64,000 nucleotides of DNA, taken from the NCBI GenBank assembly GCA_947165255.1, contig CAMUZR010000012.1, positions 1 to 64,000 of the forward strand, written 5' to 3'. The translations under genes were made by a program, and so were the position numbers. The notes under the pieces were generated by a model, which saw nothing but the letters and a program-made list of their open reading frames with translations, had not been told where the DNA came from and did no database searches. Source of the stretch: an uncultured Bacteroidales bacterium. GTDB taxonomy: Bacteria; Bacteroidota; Bacteroidia; Bacteroidales; P3. Of the stretch, positions 1 through 8,755 are shown one piece after another. The first letter of the stretch is position 1. Each line of letters begins with the position of its first letter.

Positions 1-510
1 TGCTTCTTGGAATTCTTTTTCGGCTTCGTCATGGCGGTTGGTGTCGCTGTGGAGGTTGGCCAAGTTGTTCAGTGTCATGGCCACATCGGGCAGAAATGCG
101 TCGGGGTTCTTTTCGGCCAGTTGTCGATGGATGGCCAAGGCCTCTTGGTATTCTTTTTCGGCCTCGTCATAGCGGTTGGTAACTCTGTGGAGGATGGCCA
201 AGTTGTTCAGCGTATCGGCCACATCGGGCAGAAAAGCATCGGGGTTCTTTTCGGCCAGTTGTCGGCGGATGACCAGTGCTTCTTGGAATTCTTTTTCGGC
301 ATCGTCATGGCGGTTGGTGTCGCTGTGGAGGGCGGCCAAGTTGTTCAGCGTAGTGGCCACATTGGGCAGAAATGCATCGGGGTTCGTTTCGGCCAGTTGT
401 CGGCAGATGTCCAATGCTTCTTGGTATTCTCTTTCGGCATCGTCATATCGGTTGGTGTCGCTGTGGAGGATGGCCAAGTTGTTCAGCGTTGTGGCAACAT
501 CGTCTATATA
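1..510 (-). repeat. 138-bp tandem repeats encoding TPR units
   Basis: Four copies of a 138-bp unit; the same point of each unit (cggc before tcgtcat) falls at 21, 159, 297 and 435. Each encodes a 46-residue TPR-type unit with the core TLNNLAILH and the motif RQLAEKNPDAFLPDVA. The copies are close to identical at nucleotide level, which suggests recent duplication or homogenisation. The array continues beyond position 1. Confidence 0.85.
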
Positions 511-1953
511 TTTGTTCGGGGATTCTTTGTCGCGAAGTTTAAAGAGGGTAAGGGCAGTATGGAACTTTTTTTTGGCTTCGTTGAAATGATAGAGGTCTTG
601 TAAACTTTTTCCGATGGTGAGAAGCGATGCGGCTACTTGATAGGTGTTCAGGTTTTGTATGTCGGCAAAGCGGGGTTGTCGTTTTTCTTTCCAAGCGGAG
701 AAGAGGTCGCCGTAGATTTGCAGCGCAAAGTCCATGGAGTAGAGATTGCCGATTTCTTCAGAGTGGAGGAAGAAGCGGTAGGCCATGAAGTATTCGTAGA
801 AGGATTTGTGCGAAAAATGGTACTCGTTGCCGGAGCGGGTGAGCATGGCGCGTTGGGTGAAGTGCGGCTTGTCTTCCTCAGTAAGATTGGAATTGCTGAC
901 TAGGTCTTTCAGTTCTTGGAAGGATATGTTTAGGCTTTGGCGTGAGTACATATAGCTGGCCACGGTAGAAAGCGTGTTCCACCACTGGTCGGTCCTTTTG
1001 TCAATGTCTTCGGGTGATATGTTTTCCACATCGCGGTTTATCCACTTCTCTATAATTATGTCGAAGACGTCGAGGGTATTGTTCACCTCTCTGTCGGATC
1101 TTGCAATGTCATCAATGAAAGTTAGCACCAGTGGCCGGATGGCAATGAGAGGCTGCATCTTTACGATATCTTCTGCCTTTTGGCGAAGTTTATCGTTGAA
1201 ACGGAATGTGATATTTTCATCTAAAAATTGTTGCACCTGGTTGTCGTTGAAGGGGGCTAAATAGATTTTTTTGAATTCGAGCCATTTGCCGTTCCATCGG
1301 ACTCGGGTCTGCCCTGGCTCGGATTGCTCGTCGTGGAAGAATTGCGGTCGGCAGGTGATGACAACACGGGCAAAGGCATCACAATATCCCTCAATCTTAC
1401 GCATGAACTGTGCGTACTTTGTGGGGTCTTTGGCTTCGCTGTTCTCGTCGAGGGCATCGAGTAGGAGGATGCATTTGTCCTTTTGCTCTATCTTCTCAAT
1501 TTCTTGAAAAGGGTGATTTCTGCTGAGGGATACAAGTCTGATTTGGTAGGGTAAATCTCGCTCGGTATGTGCGTTGATGTAATCGATGAAGAGGCGGACC
1601 AGTGCGGCAGTTTTGCCAGTGCCGGTGTCGCCTAGGATGCAAAATAGTTTGGGCTCCGTTGATTCCCTTAGGAATACGTTGTTTATGAAGTAGTCTTGCA
1701 GGAGCCTTGCGTCCTTTAATTCGGCTTTGGCAGGTTCATGCTCCGCGTGAGGCTTTGTGGTTGTAATGTAGGGTTGGATATAGACCGGATTGTTTCGATA
1801 GTGGTTAAAGTCCTCTGAGAGGTGGTCTGTTATATATTTTTTCCTCCATTTTAAGTTGTTGGGAAAGAATTTCCGAATTAAAAGTATGAATGCAGGAACA
1901 CCAATTATGATGCTAATAGTTGTTACGATTGTGTTGATGTTCGTTAAGTCCAT
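1..1953 (-). CDS. Membrane-anchored NACHT NTPase with TPR repeats (NLR-like), 3' end outside window
   Basis: Open for 651 codons from an ATG at 1953 to the window edge, with no stop, so the C-terminus is missing. Residues about 8-29 form one hydrophobic N-terminal helix. A NACHT/STAND ATPase follows: Walker A GDTGTGKT (108-115), Walker B CILLLDALDE (161-170) and a sensor-like VVITCRPQFF (197-206). Near residue 381 lies HKSFYEYFMAYRFF, a motif seen after the winged-helix region of many bacterial NACHT proteins. From about residue 430 there are TPRs, including four near-identical 46-residue units. By family knowledge such proteins oligomerise when a sensor repeat binds a ligand, and several bacterial NACHT proteins are antiviral. 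Immune function is inferred here; signalling or regulation is possible. Base composition is AT-richer than the neighbouring infB. It has its own promoter. Confidence 0.85.
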   Translation of the reverse strand, partial: MDLTNINTIVTTISIIIGVPAFILLIRKFFPNNLKWRKKYITDHLSEDFNHYRNNPVYIQPYITTTKPHAEHEPAKAELKDARLLQDYFINNVFLRESTEPKLFCILGDTGTGKTAALVRLFIDYINAHTERDLPYQIRLVSLSRNHPFQEIEKIEQKDKCILLLDALDENSEAKDPTKYAQFMRKIEGYCDAFARVVITCRPQFFHDEQSEPGQTRVRWNGKWLEFKKIYLAPFNDNQVQQFLDENITFRFNDKLRQKAEDIVKMQPLIAIRPLVLTFIDDIARSDREVNNTLDVFDIIIEKWINRDVENISPEDIDKRTDQWWNTLSTVASYMYSRQSLNISFQELKDLVSNSNLTEEDKPHFTQRAMLTRSGNEYHFSHKSFYEYFMAYRFFLHSEEIGNLYSMDFALQIYGDLFSAWKEKRQPRFADIQNLNTYQVAASLLTIGKSLQDLYHFNEAKKKFHTALTLFKLRDKESPNKYIDDVATTLNNLAILHSDTNRYDDAEREYQEALDICRQLAETNPDAFLPNVATTLNNLAALHSDTNRHDDAEKEFQEALVIRRQLAEKNPDAFLPDVADTLNNLAILHRVTNRYDEAEKEYQEALAIHRQLAEKNPDAFLPDVAMTLNNLANLHSDTNRHDEAEKEFQEA

Positions 1954-2035
1954 AGGTGTGAAGTTTATTACCTTGTTGTTTTTCAGAATATTGTATAATG
2001 GGAACCCTAAATGAGATAGTGTTGCCATTCATTTG

Positions 2036-2066
2036 CAAATATACATTTTTATTTTGATTGGGCAAA
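2036..2066 (-). promoter_or_regulatory. Bacteroidota-type promoter of the NACHT-TPR gene
   Basis: On the minus strand TTTG (2063-2066), 19 nt, then TATATTTG (2036-2043), an exact match to TTTG-N19-TAnnTTTG. The start codon at 1953 is about 75 nt downstream of the expected transcription start. The -33 element lies in the T-run of the tRNA terminator. Confidence 0.7.
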
Positions 2067-2095
2067 AAAAAGACAGCCTTTGCAGACTGTCTTTT
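2064..2095 (-). terminator. Rho-independent terminator after tRNA-Arg
   Basis: Minus strand: stem AAAAGACAG / CTGTCTTTT with a 14-nt or shorter loop and further Ts, directly behind the tRNA 3' end. It probably ends the whole rimP-nusA-infB-tRNA transcript. Confidence 0.75.
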
Positions 2096-2096
2096 G

Positions 2097-2168
2097 TACT
2101 CCGACCGGGAATCGAACCCGGATCTACTCTTTAGGAGAGAGTTATTCTATCCATTGAACTATCAGAGC
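2097..2168 (-). tRNA. tRNA-Arg (anticodon CCT)
   Basis: A full cloverleaf can be drawn. Acceptor GCTCTGA/TCGGAGT has two G-U pairs, the D stem is GTTC/GAAT, and the anticodon stem ACTCT/AGAGT holds loop CTCCTAA with anticodon CCT. The T stem CCGGG/CCCGG holds TTCGATT, and the discriminator is A. CCA is not encoded. The gene lies 27 nt behind infB with no promoter visible between, so it is probably co-transcribed with infB and cut out by RNase processing. Confidence 0.93.
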
Positions 2169-2194
2169 GCTGGCGGAGAAGCTCCGCTGTTATC

Positions 2195-5100
2195 TTAGAG
2201 CTTACGCTTGATTTCGATAATTTCGTAGGCTTCGACGATGTCGCCGACTTTGATGTCGTTGAAGTTTTCGATGCTCAGGCCGCAGTCCTGACCGCTGAAG
2301 ACTTCTTTGACGTCGTCTTTGAATCGCTTGAGGGAGGCCAGTTTGCCGGTGTAGACCACGATGCCGTCGCGGATGATGCGCACGTTGTGCTGGCGGGTGA
2401 TTTTGCCGTCGAGGCACATGCAGCCTGCGATGGTGCCCACTTTGCTGATTTTGAAGGTCTCGCGGATTTCGAGGTTGGCAACGATTTTCTCTTGGGTTTC
2501 GGGTGCCAGCATACCTTCGATAGCGTCTTTCAGTTCGTTGATGGCGTCGTAGATAATGCTGTAGAGTCGGATGTCGATATGTTCGGCTTCGGCCATTTTG
2601 CGAGCGCCGACAGAGGGACGCACTTGGAAGCCGATGATGATGGCATCGGACGACATGGCCAGCATGATGTCGCTTTCGGTAATCTGGCCCACGGCTTTGT
2701 GGATGACGTTCACCTGCACTTCGTCGGTGGAGAGTTTGAGCAGTGAGTCGGAGAGGGCTTCGACCGAGCCGTCCACGTCGCCTTTGACGATGATGTTCAG
2801 CTCTTTGAAGTTGCCCAGGGCTATGCGGCGGCCAATCTCGTCGAGGGTGAGGTGGGTTTGGGTGCGCAGTCCTTGCTCGCGCTGCAGTTGGGTACGTTTG
2901 GCGGCAATGTCTTTGGCTTCCTTTTCGTCCTCGGTGACGTTGAAGGTGTCGCCTGCCTGGCAGGCACCGGTGAGGCCGAGCAGCAGCACGGGCTGCGACG
3001 GACCGGCGGCCATGACTTCTTGGTTACGCTCGTTGTACATGGCGCGTACACGGCCGCTGATGGCTCCGGCCACGATGGGGTCGCCTTTGTGGAGGGTGCC
3101 GTTTTCGACCAGCAGTTTGGCCACATAGCCGCGGCCTTTGTCGAGCGAGCTTTCCAGCACGGTGCCCTTGGCGCGCTTGTTGGGGTTGCCCTTCAGCTCC
3201 ATGATGTCGGCCTGCAGGATGACTTTCTCTAAAAGCTCCTCTACGTTGATGCCTTTTTTGGCGCTGATGTCCTGGCTCTGGTATTTACCGCCCCATTCTT
3301 CGACGAGGAGGTTCATGTTGGCCAGCTCGGTCTTGATGCGGTCGGGGTCGGCACCGGGTTTGTCGATCTTGTTGATGGCAAAGATGATGGGCACACCGGC
3401 GGCCTGGGCGTGGTTGATGGCCTCGACGGTTTGGGGCATTATCTTGTCGTCGGCGGCGATGACGATGATGGCGATGTCGGTTACTTTGGCACCACGGGCG
3501 CGCATGGCGGTGAAGGCCTCGTGGCCGGGGGTGTCGAGGAAAGTGATTTTGCGGCCTTCGGCAGTGGTGACTTCGTAAGCACCGATGTGCTGGGTGATGC
3601 CACCGGCTTCGCCGGCGATGACGTTGGTTTTGCGGATATAGTCGAGGAGTGAGGTCTTACCGTGGTCCACATGGCCCATGACGGTGACGATGGGGTTGCG
3701 GGTGATGAGGTCTTCGGGACGGTCTTCCTCTTCTATTTTGTTCAGTTCGTCGATAACGTCGGCACTGGCAAAGCTGATTTCGAAGCCGAATTCGTCGGCG
3801 ATGAGCTTGATGGTTTCGGCATCGAGACGCTGGTTGATGCTGACGAAGATGCCTACCTGCATGCAGGTGCTGATGATTTGGGTGACAGGCACGTTCATCA
3901 TGGTGGCCAGTTCGTTGGCGGTGACAAATTCGGTCACCCGCAACGTCTTCTGGCTTTCCATTTCGCTCATGTGCTCCTCTTCGATGCGCTGCTGCACCTT
4001 CTGACGTTTCTCGCGGTTGTGTTTGGAGGTCTTGGACTTGCCCATGGGGCTCAGACGGGCCAATGTGTCGCGAATCTGCTTCTCGATTTCGTTGTCGTCG
4101 ATTTCTACCTTTTGGGCTTTCTTTTCGGCCTTTTTCTTGTTGCCTTTGCTGCTGGCTTTGTCGGCGTTTTTCTCGCTCTTGGCGTCGTTGCCGCGGTTGG
4201 CTTTCTGGGCGTTGCCGCCTTTGTTGTTGCCACCGTTGTTGGAGGCGGCTGCAGCCGCGCTTTCGGTCTGGCCGTTGTTGTCGCCTACTTTGACGGCTTT
4301 ATTCTTGATGCGTTTGCGCTTCTTCTTTTCGGAAGCAGAGGGCTTGGGCTTTTCAAATTGGCTCAGGTCGATTTTGCCGACAAGCTTGGTTCCTTCTAAT
4401 TTCTGATATTGGGTCTCGATGAATTCGGGTTCGGGCTTGGCTGGTGGGGCGGGCTTTTCGGCCGGCTTCTCTTCCACGGGTTCGGCGGGCTTGACCTTCT
4501 CGGGTGCCGGTTTGGCCTTGGGCTCGGTGGGCTGGGGCTTTTCTGCCTTGGCGTCGGTTTTTTTCTTCTGCTCCTTGGCGTCGACGGCTTTCTTTTCTTT
4601 ATTTTTCTTCTTTTTGTCGGGACGCACCTTGGTGTTGATGGCGTCGAGGTCTATCTTGTTGATGATGCGTAGGTCGCCTACCTGGGTGGGTTCGAAGGCG
4701 GGTTTAGGCTCCTCGGGGGCAGGCTCGGCAGGTGTGGGTTCTGCGGGTGCTTCTACTTCGGCTTGAGGCTCTTCGGCTGCTACAGGAGCGGGCTCTGGCT
4801 CCAAGACGGGGGCTGGCGAGGGGGCCTCTACGGGTTGCTCTTCGGGTGCAGGAGCCTCGACAGGGTCGGGTGCTTCGGGCTCGTCGGGAGTGACGGCAGG
4901 TTCGGCGGGCTTGCTTCCCTTCATGTCGATATTAGAGGTGTTGTAATTCTTGATGATGACCTCTTCGCTCTCATCATTGCTTTCATCGGGACCGGCCTCG
5001 ATGACGACATTGTTGCCGCTGGGCGTGATTTCGATCTTATCGGCCTGTTCTTTTACGGCACGTTCGCCCTGGAAAGCAGCTTCCACTAGCCCATACTGCT

Positions 5101-5236
5101 CGTCGGTGAGGCGGGCGTTGGGGTTGAGTTCTACCTGATGGCCTTTCTTGGCTAGGAATTCCACCAAGGTGGAAATGCCGACATTCAGTTCGGTGGCTGC
5201 TTTTTTTAGTCTAATTCCTTTTTTTTCTTCTGCCAT
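2195..5236 (-). CDS. infB: Translation initiation factor IF-2
   Basis: GTPase that brings formyl-Met-tRNA to the 30S subunit and promotes subunit joining. The N-terminal IF2 domain (about 1-53, [20 protein letters not shown]) is followed by a very long linker (about 54-500) rich in Pro, Ala, Glu and Lys, which makes the protein 1013 residues, at the long end for the family. The G domain starts near residue 515 with [10 protein letters not shown] (G1), then DTPGHEAF (G3) and NKID (G4). IF-2 domains II-IV follow, ending in ...[15 protein letters not shown]. Last protein gene of the rimP-nusA-infB operon. The short hairpin 2172-2187 between its stop and the tRNA could be a processing structure. 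Confidence 0.98.
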   Translation of the reverse strand: MAEEKKGIRLKKAATELNVGISTLVEFLAKKGHQVELNPNARLTDEQYGLVEAAFQGERAVKEQADKIEITPSGNNVVIEAGPDESNDESEEVIIKNYNTSNIDMKGSKPAEPAVTPDEPEAPDPVEAPAPEEQPVEAPSPAPVLEPEPAPVAAEEPQAEVEAPAEPTPAEPAPEEPKPAFEPTQVGDLRIINKIDLDAINTKVRPDKKKKNKEKKAVDAKEQKKKTDAKAEKPQPTEPKAKPAPEKVKPAEPVEEKPAEKPAPPAKPEPEFIETQYQKLEGTKLVGKIDLSQFEKPKPSASEKKKRKRIKNKAVKVGDNNGQTESAAAAASNNGGNNKGGNAQKANRGNDAKSEKNADKASSKGNKKKAEKKAQKVEIDDNEIEKQIRDTLARLSPMGKSKTSKHNREKRQKVQQRIEEEHMSEMESQKTLRVTEFVTANELATMMNVPVTQIISTCMQVGIFVSINQRLDAETIKLIADEFGFEISFASADVIDELNKIEEEDRPEDLITRNPIVTVMGHVDHGKTSLLDYIRKTNVIAGEAGGITQHIGAYEVTTAEGRKITFLDTPGHEAFTAMRARGAKVTDIAIIVIAADDKIMPQTVEAINHAQAAGVPIIFAINKIDKPGADPDRIKTELANMNLLVEEWGGKYQSQDISAKKGINVEELLEKVILQADIMELKGNPNKRAKGTVLESSLDKGRGYVAKLLVENGTLHKGDPIVAGAISGRVRAMYNERNQEVMAAGPSQPVLLLGLTGACQAGDTFNVTEDEKEAKDIAAKRTQLQREQGLRTQTHLTLDEIGRRIALGNFKELNIIVKGDVDGSVEALSDSLLKLSTDEVQVNVIHKAVGQITESDIMLAMSSDAIIIGFQVRPSVGARKMAEAEHIDIRLYSIIYDAINELKDAIEGMLAPETQEKIVANLEIRETFKISKVGTIAGCMCLDGKITRQHNVRIIRDGIVVYTGKLASLKRFKDDVKEVFSGQDCGLSIENFNDIKVGDIVEAYEIIEIKRKL

Positions 5237-5363
5237 TTTACACTCCTTTTTAAATGGTTCAACAATATTGGGGGGCTTTTTCTCTTCTTTTTTGACAGAA
5301 ATTGTTGGTTTCGTCGGTCGCTATTCTCGACTGGACGGGATTTCTGCAGTTGCCCTATTCGTT

Positions 5364-6629
5364 CTATTCTTCTTGCTTGGGTTCGACTTCGTCGTCTTCG
5401 AATTCTGCCTTAAGAATGCTGATGACGTTGTCGATGGTTTCCTCTTCCAGGTCGGTGCGTTTGAGGAGTTCTTCTTTGCTCAGGGCGAGCACACTCTTGG
5501 CAGTGTCGCACCCGATGCCCGTAAGGACGTCGATAATCCACTGGTCGATGTCGTCGGCAAATTCTTTCAGTTCGACGTCGTCGCTGTCTTCGTCGCCAGT
5601 GCGGTATACGTCGATGTCGTAGCCCACGAGTTTGCTGGCAAGTTTGATGTTGCAGCCGCCCTTACCGATGGCCAGGCTCACCTGTTCGGGCTCCATGAAG
5701 ACTTCGATTTTCTTGTTCTCCTCGTCTACCTTAAGCGAGGAAACCTTGGCGGGAGCCAAAGCGCGCTGCACCATGATGTCCAGACGGGGGGTATAGTTGA
5801 TGACGTCGATATTTTCGTTGCGCAGCTCGCGCACGATGCCATGGATGCGGGCGCCTTTGACACCTACGCAGGAGCCGACGGGGTCGATGCGGTCGTCGTA
5901 GCTCTCCACCGCAATCTTGGCGCGCTCGCCGGGGATGCGCACGATGTTTTTGATGGTGATGAGGCCGTCGTAAATTTCGGGCACTTCGGCTTCGAGCAGT
6001 CGCTCTAGGAAGATGGGGGAGGTGCGGCTGAGAACGATGACGGGGTTGTTGTTCCGCATCTCTACCTTCAGCACCACGGCGCGAACGGTGTCGCCTTTGC
6101 GGAAACGGTCAGAGGGAATCTGCTCGCTCTTGGGCAGCACCAGTTCTATCTTTTCTTCGTCCAGAATGAGGATTTCTTTGTTCCAAGGCTGATAGACCTC
6201 GCCGACAATCACTTCGCCTACTTTCTCTTTGTATTTCTGGAAGATGAGGGACTTTTCGTAGTCCTGAATTTTGCTGGAAAGGTTCTGGCGGATGGCCAGA
6301 ATTTCGCGGCGACCGAATTCGGACAGGTAGATAGGTTCCGAGCATTCTTCTCCAACCTCAAAGTCGGATTCAATCTTGATGGCTTCGCTGTAGGCAATCT
6401 CAGTGTTCTCGTCAGTCACTTGGCCGTCTTCGACAATGGTGCGGTTGCGGAATATTTCCAAGTCGCCCTTGTCGATGTTGACAATAATGTCGAAGTTGTC
6501 TTCCGTGCCGTAGCGCTTGGCCAAAGCAGTGCGGAACACCTCTTCCAGAATATGCATTAATGTCTCGCGGTCAATGTTCTTAAATTCTTTAAATTCAGAA
6601 AAAGAATCTATCAGGTCTAACGTCTTCAT
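5364..6629 (-). CDS. nusA: Transcription termination/antitermination factor NusA
   Basis: RNA polymerase accessory factor controlling pausing, termination and antitermination. At 421 residues it is the compact form: NusA N-terminal domain (about 1-125), S1 domain (about 130-200, VIVGEVYQPWNKEILILD), then two KH domains (about 215-345) with the signature DPVGSCVGVKGARIHGIVRE and AIGKGGCNIKLASKLVGY. A short acidic C-terminal tail ends in EDDEVEPKQEE. The start MKTLDLIDSFSEFKEFKNID is standard for the phylum. It sits between rimP and infB, the usual order. Confidence 0.97.
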   Translation of the reverse strand: MKTLDLIDSFSEFKEFKNIDRETLMHILEEVFRTALAKRYGTEDNFDIIVNIDKGDLEIFRNRTIVEDGQVTDENTEIAYSEAIKIESDFEVGEECSEPIYLSEFGRREILAIRQNLSSKIQDYEKSLIFQKYKEKVGEVIVGEVYQPWNKEILILDEEKIELVLPKSEQIPSDRFRKGDTVRAVVLKVEMRNNNPVIVLSRTSPIFLERLLEAEVPEIYDGLITIKNIVRIPGERAKIAVESYDDRIDPVGSCVGVKGARIHGIVRELRNENIDVINYTPRLDIMVQRALAPAKVSSLKVDEENKKIEVFMEPEQVSLAIGKGGCNIKLASKLVGYDIDVYRTGDEDSDDVELKEFADDIDQWIIDVLTGIGCDTAKSVLALSKEELLKRTDLEEETIDNVISILKAEFEDDEVEPKQEE

Positions 6630-6707
6630 TTGACTTGTATTTGGAACTAAAAATATTATTTTCTTTTGAATTGTTGAATCCTAAATGACGGACGGTTGCT
6701 GCTCCAC

Positions 6708-7148
6708 TCAGAATTTCAATACCACCTTTGCGGCTCTTACGTCGGCATAGTTGAAGGTGAGCACTTGGGGCGGAATCTTCTTGGTGCCTTTGATAAGGAT
6801 GGTGAATTGCTGGTCGTCGCAGTCGGTGAGGGAGCCCTCGTAGCTCTTGCCCTCGAAGGTTTCCACTGACAGGTCGCGCCCTATGTGGCGACGATACTGC
6901 CGGGGCATCTTCAGCGGAGCGTCGGCACCGGAGGAACTTACGTTGAGTTCGAAATCCTCTTCGTTTCGATTGAGTTGGTTCTCAATAGTGCGGCTCAGTT
7001 CTATGCAGTCGTCAATATTGATGCCGTTGTCACCGTCGATGTCCACAAAAATGCGGTTATCGGGGGTGATTTTCATGTTCACGAGGAATTTATCGCTGCC
7101 TTCCAGCGCATCCTTAATAATGTCTAAAACCTTGACTTTGTCTATCAT
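6708..7148 (-). CDS. rimP: Ribosome maturation factor RimP
   Basis: Small-subunit assembly factor. I chose the ATG at 7148 (MIDKVKVLDIIKDALEGSD, 146 residues) rather than an upstream in-frame Met at 7193: the latter would add 15 unrelated residues, start within the promoter -7 region, and run through the leader hairpin. The alpha/beta N-terminal domain carries VDIDGDNGINIDDCIELSR, and the C-terminal SH3-like part contains GRDLSVETFEGKSYEGSL. First gene of the rimP-nusA-infB operon. Confidence 0.93.
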   Translation of the reverse strand: MIDKVKVLDIIKDALEGSDKFLVNMKITPDNRIFVDIDGDNGINIDDCIELSRTIENQLNRNEEDFELNVSSSGADAPLKMPRQYRRHIGRDLSVETFEGKSYEGSLTDCDDQQFTILIKGTKKIPPQVLTFNYADVRAAKVVLKF

Positions 7149-7151
7149 AAG

Positions 7152-7177
7152 CAATAAAAAAGGGAACTTCCGTCCCC
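7152..7177 (-). promoter_or_regulatory. Attenuator-like hairpin in the rimP leader
   Basis: Minus strand: 6-bp stem GGGGAC/GTTCCC closing a GGAA tetraloop, followed at once by TTTTTTATT, ending 3 nt before the rimP ATG. Shape and T-run match a weak intrinsic terminator. Termination inside a nusA operon leader would fit NusA autoregulation, known in Escherichia coli; that role is inferred here. Confidence 0.5.
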
Positions 7178-7190
7178 TCATTAATCGCTG

Positions 7191-7221
7191 CAAAGATACA
7201 CATTTTTTTCAACATAGCAAG
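7191..7221 (-). promoter_or_regulatory. Promoter of rimP-nusA-infB
   Basis: Minus strand CTTG (7218-7221), 19 nt, TATCTTTG (7191-7198). Expected start near 7185 gives a leader of about 37 nt. Confidence 0.7.
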
Positions 7222-7333
7222 AAAAATATTGCTTATCACTCATTTGGCAGCATGTGGGAGCGCCGATTCGTAAAAATTGACACTCCGCATGAATGCGTTC
7301 GTCCCCTTTTTCAAAACCATGTCTGCCTCTCTT

Positions 7334-8464
7334 TCATGCCTGCATCTTTCTAATCCATAGTGCGAAGAAACGGTCGCTCACGCGGTATTTCTTTTCTTCC
7401 TGGGTCACGAGACCTTCGGCTGTTAATTTTTTCATGGCCGATTGTACTGCGCTGGCAGAGGCAAGGCAGTGTTTCTTGAGAAAGTTGGCCGATGTTATTT
7501 GTGAGGCAGTTCCCTCAGCGGCAATGGCATATAGCAACATTTTCTTTGCAATGGTCATCCGTGACAGTTGCTCCCGAAAAAAGTAGTCGTTTGCGGCAAG
7601 GATATTGCTTATGGCCTTCTTGACGGTTCCTCCATTGCAAATTCCTCCCGTAGGGGTGTCGGCAAATGACTCGTTCATCGTTTTTTGCACATAATAGGTA
7701 TGCCCCTCGAATAGGTCATACACCCCTTCGGCAGCTTCGGCTTCCAGCGTTCTCCCCTTTTGTTCGAATTGCTGGCACATGAAGTTGACATACACTCCTC
7801 GGTCTATTGCCACCAAATCCATGTTGTCGGCACTTTTGTAGAAGGGGTGGTTTCGGCTGTCAAACATTTGCTCTAGCATGTGGCGTTCGCTGCCAGCGAA
7901 TACAAAACGGCAATTGTCTATCTGCTGTATATGGCCTCTGAGCAAGGCCTCAATGTTTTTCTCTGGATATTTAGTCACTTGTTGGAACTCATCAATGGCA
8001 ACGATACAGGGCTTTTCCGCCTGCTGCAGATAGCCGAAAATCTCTTCCAGCGTATATTCTGGTCGTTCTATATCTCCAAGGCCCACGGTGAAGGTTGGCA
8101 GCCCTGTGTTGGCGTCAAACCCCATCTTTCCCGCAATGCTGTGCAGCGCCTTGACAAAACGCTGAACCACCTTTTTACCACGGGGTACAGCCTGTTCATA
8201 CACTGTACGCCCCAGTTCGTGCACAAACTCTTGTAAACAGGTGGTGTGAAGGATGTCTACAAAAAACGTGTAGTAATTATCGTGCAACACTGGTTGGTCA
8301 AAACAATACTGAATCAGTCCGGTTTTGCCCATGCGCCGGTCTGATTTTAATACCACATTGTTCCCGTTGGTTAGCAATTTAATCATCCGTTCCGACTCAG
8401 CCTTGCGGTCGCAGAAATACTCAGGCCGTATATGCCCAGACACTACAAAAGGATTATCCTCCAT
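7334..8464 (-). CDS. AAA-family ATP-binding protein with C-terminal winged-helix-like region
   Basis: Start set at MEDNPFVVSGHIRPEYFCDR (8464), because the -7 box at 8492-8499 overlaps the ten extra codons of the upstream in-frame Met. The protein has 376 residues. Visible motifs are Walker A-like SDRRMGKTGL, Walker B PCIVAIDEFQQ and an Arg-finger-like FVFAGSERHML. The last roughly 80 residues (ITSANFLKKHCLASASAVQS...) resemble a winged helix. This matches the archaeal-type ATPase proteins (Arch_ATPase) frequent as orphan genes in Bacteroidales. Substrate unknown. It is a single-gene unit with its own promoter and operator-like palindrome and is AT-richer than its neighbours. Confidence 0.85.
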   Translation of the reverse strand: MEDNPFVVSGHIRPEYFCDRKAESERMIKLLTNGNNVVLKSDRRMGKTGLIQYCFDQPVLHDNYYTFFVDILHTTCLQEFVHELGRTVYEQAVPRGKKVVQRFVKALHSIAGKMGFDANTGLPTFTVGLGDIERPEYTLEEIFGYLQQAEKPCIVAIDEFQQVTKYPEKNIEALLRGHIQQIDNCRFVFAGSERHMLEQMFDSRNHPFYKSADNMDLVAIDRGVYVNFMCQQFEQKGRTLEAEAAEGVYDLFEGHTYYVQKTMNESFADTPTGGICNGGTVKKAISNILAANDYFFREQLSRMTIAKKMLLYAIAAEGTASQITSANFLKKHCLASASAVQSAMKKLTAEGLVTQEEKKYRVSDRFFALWIRKMQA

Positions 8465-8491
8465 GATATTATACTTTATAGTTTCCGGCTG

Positions 8492-8499
8492 CAAAGATA
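8492..8499 (-). promoter_or_regulatory. -7 box of the AAA ATPase gene
   Basis: TATCTTTG on the minus strand, 27 nt before the chosen ATG. No good -33 match; its place is taken by AT-rich sequence leading to the palindrome at 8529-8547. Confidence 0.6.
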
Positions 8500-8528
8500 C
8501 AAATTATTTTCGACATTATGTAAATAGA

Positions 8529-8547
8529 ATTATGCAATTTGCATAAT
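8529..8547. promoter_or_regulatory. Perfect palindrome, candidate operator
   Basis: ATTATGCAATTTGCATAAT has 9-nt arms that are exact reverse complements around one base. Half-site-like copies lie nearby (acattatg at 8513-8520, cataat at 8556-8561). It sits about 30-48 nt upstream of the -7 box of the AAA ATPase gene. Confidence 0.5.
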
Positions 8548-8755
8548 GTATTTCACATAATCGTGTAAGCTGTTGATAATATGTATATAATCCATACTTA
8601 ATTTTGATTGGGAAAATAAAAAATGCAAATAATATTTAATTATCTGTGGTTCAAATGTAAATGGCTTATCGATGGAGTGGGATCAATCTAGGGACTGGAT
8701 TGGCAACTTGACCAACGCCGAGTTGAACCACCTGTTTCGTCGAGAGGAATAGTGT

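Noticed and set aside
1..510. CRISPR-like tandem repeats
   Set aside because: The units are contiguous coding sequence with a 138-bp period, without unique spacers.
7..603. Plus-strand repetitive frame of 198 codons (and a second one 176-589)
   Set aside because: Antisense shadow of the TPR array of the NACHT protein; the repeat unit length is a multiple of three, so all frames repeat. The minus frame has recognisable motifs over 651 codons.
3662..4399. 245-codon plus frame opposite infB
   Set aside because: Antisense of the Lys/Glu/Ala linker of IF-2; Leu/Val/Phe-rich as expected for the complement.
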